From assembly GCA_964036665.1 (NCBI GenBank), contig OZ038527.1, positions 24,575,901 to 24,639,900 of the forward strand: a stretch of 64,000 bases of DNA, in the 5' to 3' direction. The translations under genes were made by a program, and so were the position numbers. The number at the start of each line of letters is the position of its first letter. The first letter of the stretch is position 1. Source of the stretch: Gordius sp. MW1 (lineage: Eukaryota; Nematomorpha; Gordioida; Gordea; Gordiidae). This document shows positions 61,349 to 64,000 of this stretch, piece by piece. The notes under the pieces were generated by a model. That model searched no databases and was not told the origin of the DNA. It saw only the letters and a program-made list of their open reading frames with translations.

Positions 61349-61606
61349 TGGTTACCTAGGCAAAAAAACGTAACCTTTATTATTTGAATATATAAACTCG
61401 ATCATTGGTTACCTATTCATACAACTTAACCTTTATTATTCGAGCATTCACAAACCTCACTATTCATATCTCTTAACCTTATTATTTTACCACTCACCTC
61501 GTAGCATGTGTATATAAACACGATGTATGTACTAAATATTATTCACTGAATCACTCTTATTTTGGGTTATAATAAATAATAAAATGTAGAAATTTAATCT
61601 TCTACA
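61349..61606 (+). repeat. 3' LTR
   Basis: Repeats the 5' LTR in direct orientation with small insertions (for example extra ATGTACTAAATATTA after CACGATGT). Preceded by the polypurine tract. Confidence 0.8.
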
Positions 61607-62759
61607 AACTCAAAATAACGAGACAATTATAATTTATAATGGTTCCCTTTGAAGGCTTTAAAATGGGGTTAACAAAAGTTTATGTTTAATGTTAGGACGT
61701 GATGTGCAAAATGTATAAAATTTTACCAACTCAAATCCTTTGATATTAATTTATATTATAAATTGTAACTTTAAAGATAATCCTTGCAAATTTGGTCCTA
61801 GTCCTGCTTAGACAATTTAGTAAAAAAGAACGAGTTGGATAATAATAAGTTGTGCGAATGCGATTTGTTAAGGCCATTGATCGATCTGACATTCCATTTC
61901 CTTAAACCAAAAAATAACGAAGTGCCAATTTGCGTTTTTCGCAGTCGAAAAACTTTGTTCGCAACAATAAATAAACATTTAAGGCTTAATTATATGATCA
62001 CGTTATCGTATTGTGATTTCTGACTCGTAAGAGCAGGCATATTAAAATTAAATACGTACTTTCGGGACTATTGTATGTGATAGAAACCATAATACAACAA
62101 AATCATAGTTTACTTATTTAAAACATAATATCAAGTAGTTTATTTTATTTTATATAGGTGAAAATCATGTATTAATTACTGAATTCAAGTTTGTTATTTG
62201 ATCTTATTGACAAAATATAACATTGATTTAGTTCTTAATAATGTACTAATGCCACCAAAACTTAGTCGTGGATATGGCCAAAACTTTAAAGCAAGTTTTA
62301 ATAAGGCCAATTAAAAATATATCAAACTTGATATGGTCAAAGGTCCTAATGGCACTAAGAAATTAACTATGCAGTAAACAGTGTATGGGGGGGGGTTGTT
62401 AGAATCACATTTATAAATGGTAAATATTATAATTTAATTTTGACATGATTATGTTTTAATAGATATAGAAAACATGGCAAAAACTTTCATATTATCTACG
62501 TCACAAGTCCGTGCGCAAAAAGTGGATGGGTGGCGCCAGGTCAAAAATAGCTTTAAGACCAGCTCCAAAATCATGATAGTTTCGAACAAAACTTTACAAC
62601 AGAAGCTTGAACGTTTTCAACAAACGACTTGCATGGAATAGCCCGTGCAATGTGAAAAATACACTAGGGTTAGTGCCTAACTCACAACGAATACGGTTAA
62701 GTAATTAGTTGTGAATGCGAATAACGGAACACGGGAAAGAGCATCGAAGTCGCACCAAT
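61607..62759. other. Intergenic sequence with no gene seen
   Basis: AT-rich sequence with a short G-tract near 62387. The composition becomes less AT-rich after about 62480, which may already belong to the LINE relic. Confidence 0.4.
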
Positions 62760-63955
62760 GATTAAAAGATGAAAGGTACACATCGCCTGCTTACAAGAGG
62801 CCAGGTGAAACGGATCCAAAGATCGAGAGTTTGGGAAGGATACAAGCTATACTACAGTGGGTCATCAAATCGAACAGGGTCGGTATCGTTCTAAGCGAAA
62901 AGTTTAAGGACAATGTAGTGGAAGTCAAGCATTGTTAAGACAATGTTAGTGTGGAAATTGTAGATCAAAAGGGCCTCTTTGATGATCCCCAAATGGGTGG
63001 TATGGAATCAGAAAAAGACGAATTTTTCGATACATTGTAAAAGGAAATACAAGGAATAGCACAAAATGACAAGCCAATGATTGGGGCCGGTTGCTAAGCT
63101 TACGGAGGAAAATAATACCTCAGAGTATGAACGAAATCGTAAGGCTATGGGCATGGTCTGATGAACTAAGAAAGGGGAATACTTTTTCAAACATCGCATG
63201 CATACGACATGGCGATAGTTAACACTTATTTTCAAAAACGCAAAAATCACATTGGGAACTATAAAAGTGAGTCATTTTAGTCAAACTAACTATCTGCTTA
63301 TACGGCGAAAGAACCAATGGAGTATGAAGGATTGCAAAGTAATACCGGGAGAAGAAATCGCCAATCGTCCACATATGATGGATATTGAAAGATAAGTATT
63401 TCGTGAAAGAAGAAGGGTTTATGAATTTTGAATCGATACGAAACGCCAAAATATACGTCGGCTAACGAAAAATACCATCAAAAAGCCTCCTCACTTTTGG
63501 GTGCAAGGAAGTTGCAAAGGGACGTAGACGCTACTATAGACATATAGGAAACAAAGGTTCGGGTTCTAGGATAGACCTAAGGAGGAAAAGCTATTAATAG
63601 GAAACTATGGTGGTTGGGTTAATCAATTAAGGATTTTATCGAATGAAAGAATAACCGATATAGACGGTGGCATAAATCAAAGATGTGGGAGGATTATCAA
63701 GAGTATAAGGAGGCCAAGAGAGCCGAAAGGCCGTTGCAATAGCGCAGAATGGCGCGTGCACCGAGATAGCAAACAAACTAGACCATAAAGGGGTGACGGG
63801 CTTATGTACAAATTAGCCAAGAAAGTTACGATGTCGGAGTCCTTAAAATAGTCAAAAACAAGAAGGATCAAACCTTATTCAAGCCGAAGGAAGTTATCGA
63901 AAGGTGGAAAGGATATTTCAAGGATCATATGAATATTGCAAATGACAATGTGTAA
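62760..63955 (+). mobile_element. Decayed RTE-like LINE: endonuclease and inter-domain region
   Basis: Fragments of an apurinic endonuclease-type ORF appear in order but in shifting frames with stops: RSRVWEGYKLYYSG (about 62825), VGIVLSEKFKDNVVEVK (62880), ESEKDEFFDTL (63006), MAIVNTYFQKRKNHIGNYKS (63212), CKVIPGEEIANRP (63335), then VIERWKGYFKDHMN (63893). These match the RTE order of endonuclease motifs followed by the segment before the reverse transcriptase. At least one stop and several frameshifts break it, so it is inactive. The reverse transcriptase part is not in this stretch. Confidence 0.75.
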
Positions 63956-64000
63956 TGAAATTAACATGTGTCATATATCCCGATTATTTAGAATCTACAT

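Larger units (their letters stand above)
60381..61606 (+). mobile_element. Non-autonomous LTR retrotransposon (TRIM-like)
   Basis: Two similar LTRs, 60381-60629 and 61347-61606, start TATGGTTACC and end CTTCTACA (CTTCTACA preceded by AATAAAATGTAGAAATTTAA). Just inside the 5' LTR lies TTGGTGACCCCG, which matches a primer-binding site for a tRNA ending CGGGGTCACCA, followed by a GC-rich hairpin. The polypurine tract AGGAGGGGATTTTTA sits directly before the 3' LTR. The interior is only about 717 nt, with no protease, reverse transcriptase or integrase. Flanks AACT/AACT could be a 4-bp target duplication. The LTRs carry several indels relative to each other, so it is not very young. Confidence 0.85.

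Overview
This is a window of AT-rich nuclear DNA from an animal, very probably an invertebrate. The animal assignment rests on gene content: a Blimp-1/PRDM1 orthologue with PR domain and five zinc fingers, and a four-domain channel of the voltage-gated sodium channel family. Genes are interrupted by GT-AG introns, and intergenic and intronic DNA is full of short palindromic transposons. A set of 39-43 nt introns at the 5' end of one gene, with introns of up to about 1.4 kb further 3', resembles the asymmetry reported for some flatworms. That is only a hint, and I do not name a species.

Layout. 4-165: reverse transcriptase scrap of an RTE-like LINE. 662-16090 (+): complete coatomer gamma subunit gene (COPG), 24 coding exons, 958 aa. 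18027-29356 (-): complete SLC35F1/F2-type transporter gene, 7 coding exons, 402 aa, convergent with COPG. 29805-31625: foldback transposon with very long inverted arms and a perfect 10-bp target duplication. 32801-33154 (-): an open frame of 117 codons that I cannot identify. 34249-39999 (-): sodium-channel-like gene in 3 exons, 1594 aa, with an abnormal selectivity filter. 43080-43570: CpG-rich promoter-like island. 48246-59005 (+): Blimp-1/PRDM1 gene in 4 coding exons, 1536 aa. 60381-61606: small non-autonomous LTR element. 62760-63955: decayed RTE-like LINE endonuclease region.

I rebuilt the four identified genes by hand by splicing in frame. In each the exon lengths sum to a multiple of three and every junction keeps both reading frame and family similarity, so the exon boundaries are mostly firm. 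The four are not a functional unit: COPG serves COPI vesicle traffic, SLC35F is a multi-pass transporter, the channel is a plasma-membrane-type protein, and Blimp-1 is a nuclear repressor.

The transposon landscape is the second main content. At least two palindromic MITE families recur. Family A (termini CATGGGCGTAGCCA, G-tracts, 8-bp target duplications, hAT-like) has about 14 copies. Family B (termini AGTGTTGTAAAAACGGCTGG, roughly 10-bp target duplications, Mutator-like) has 9 copies, several within about 25 nt of splice sites. Further foldback elements, nested insertions and three tandem arrays fill the introns. No CRISPR array, rRNA or convincing tRNA gene was seen.
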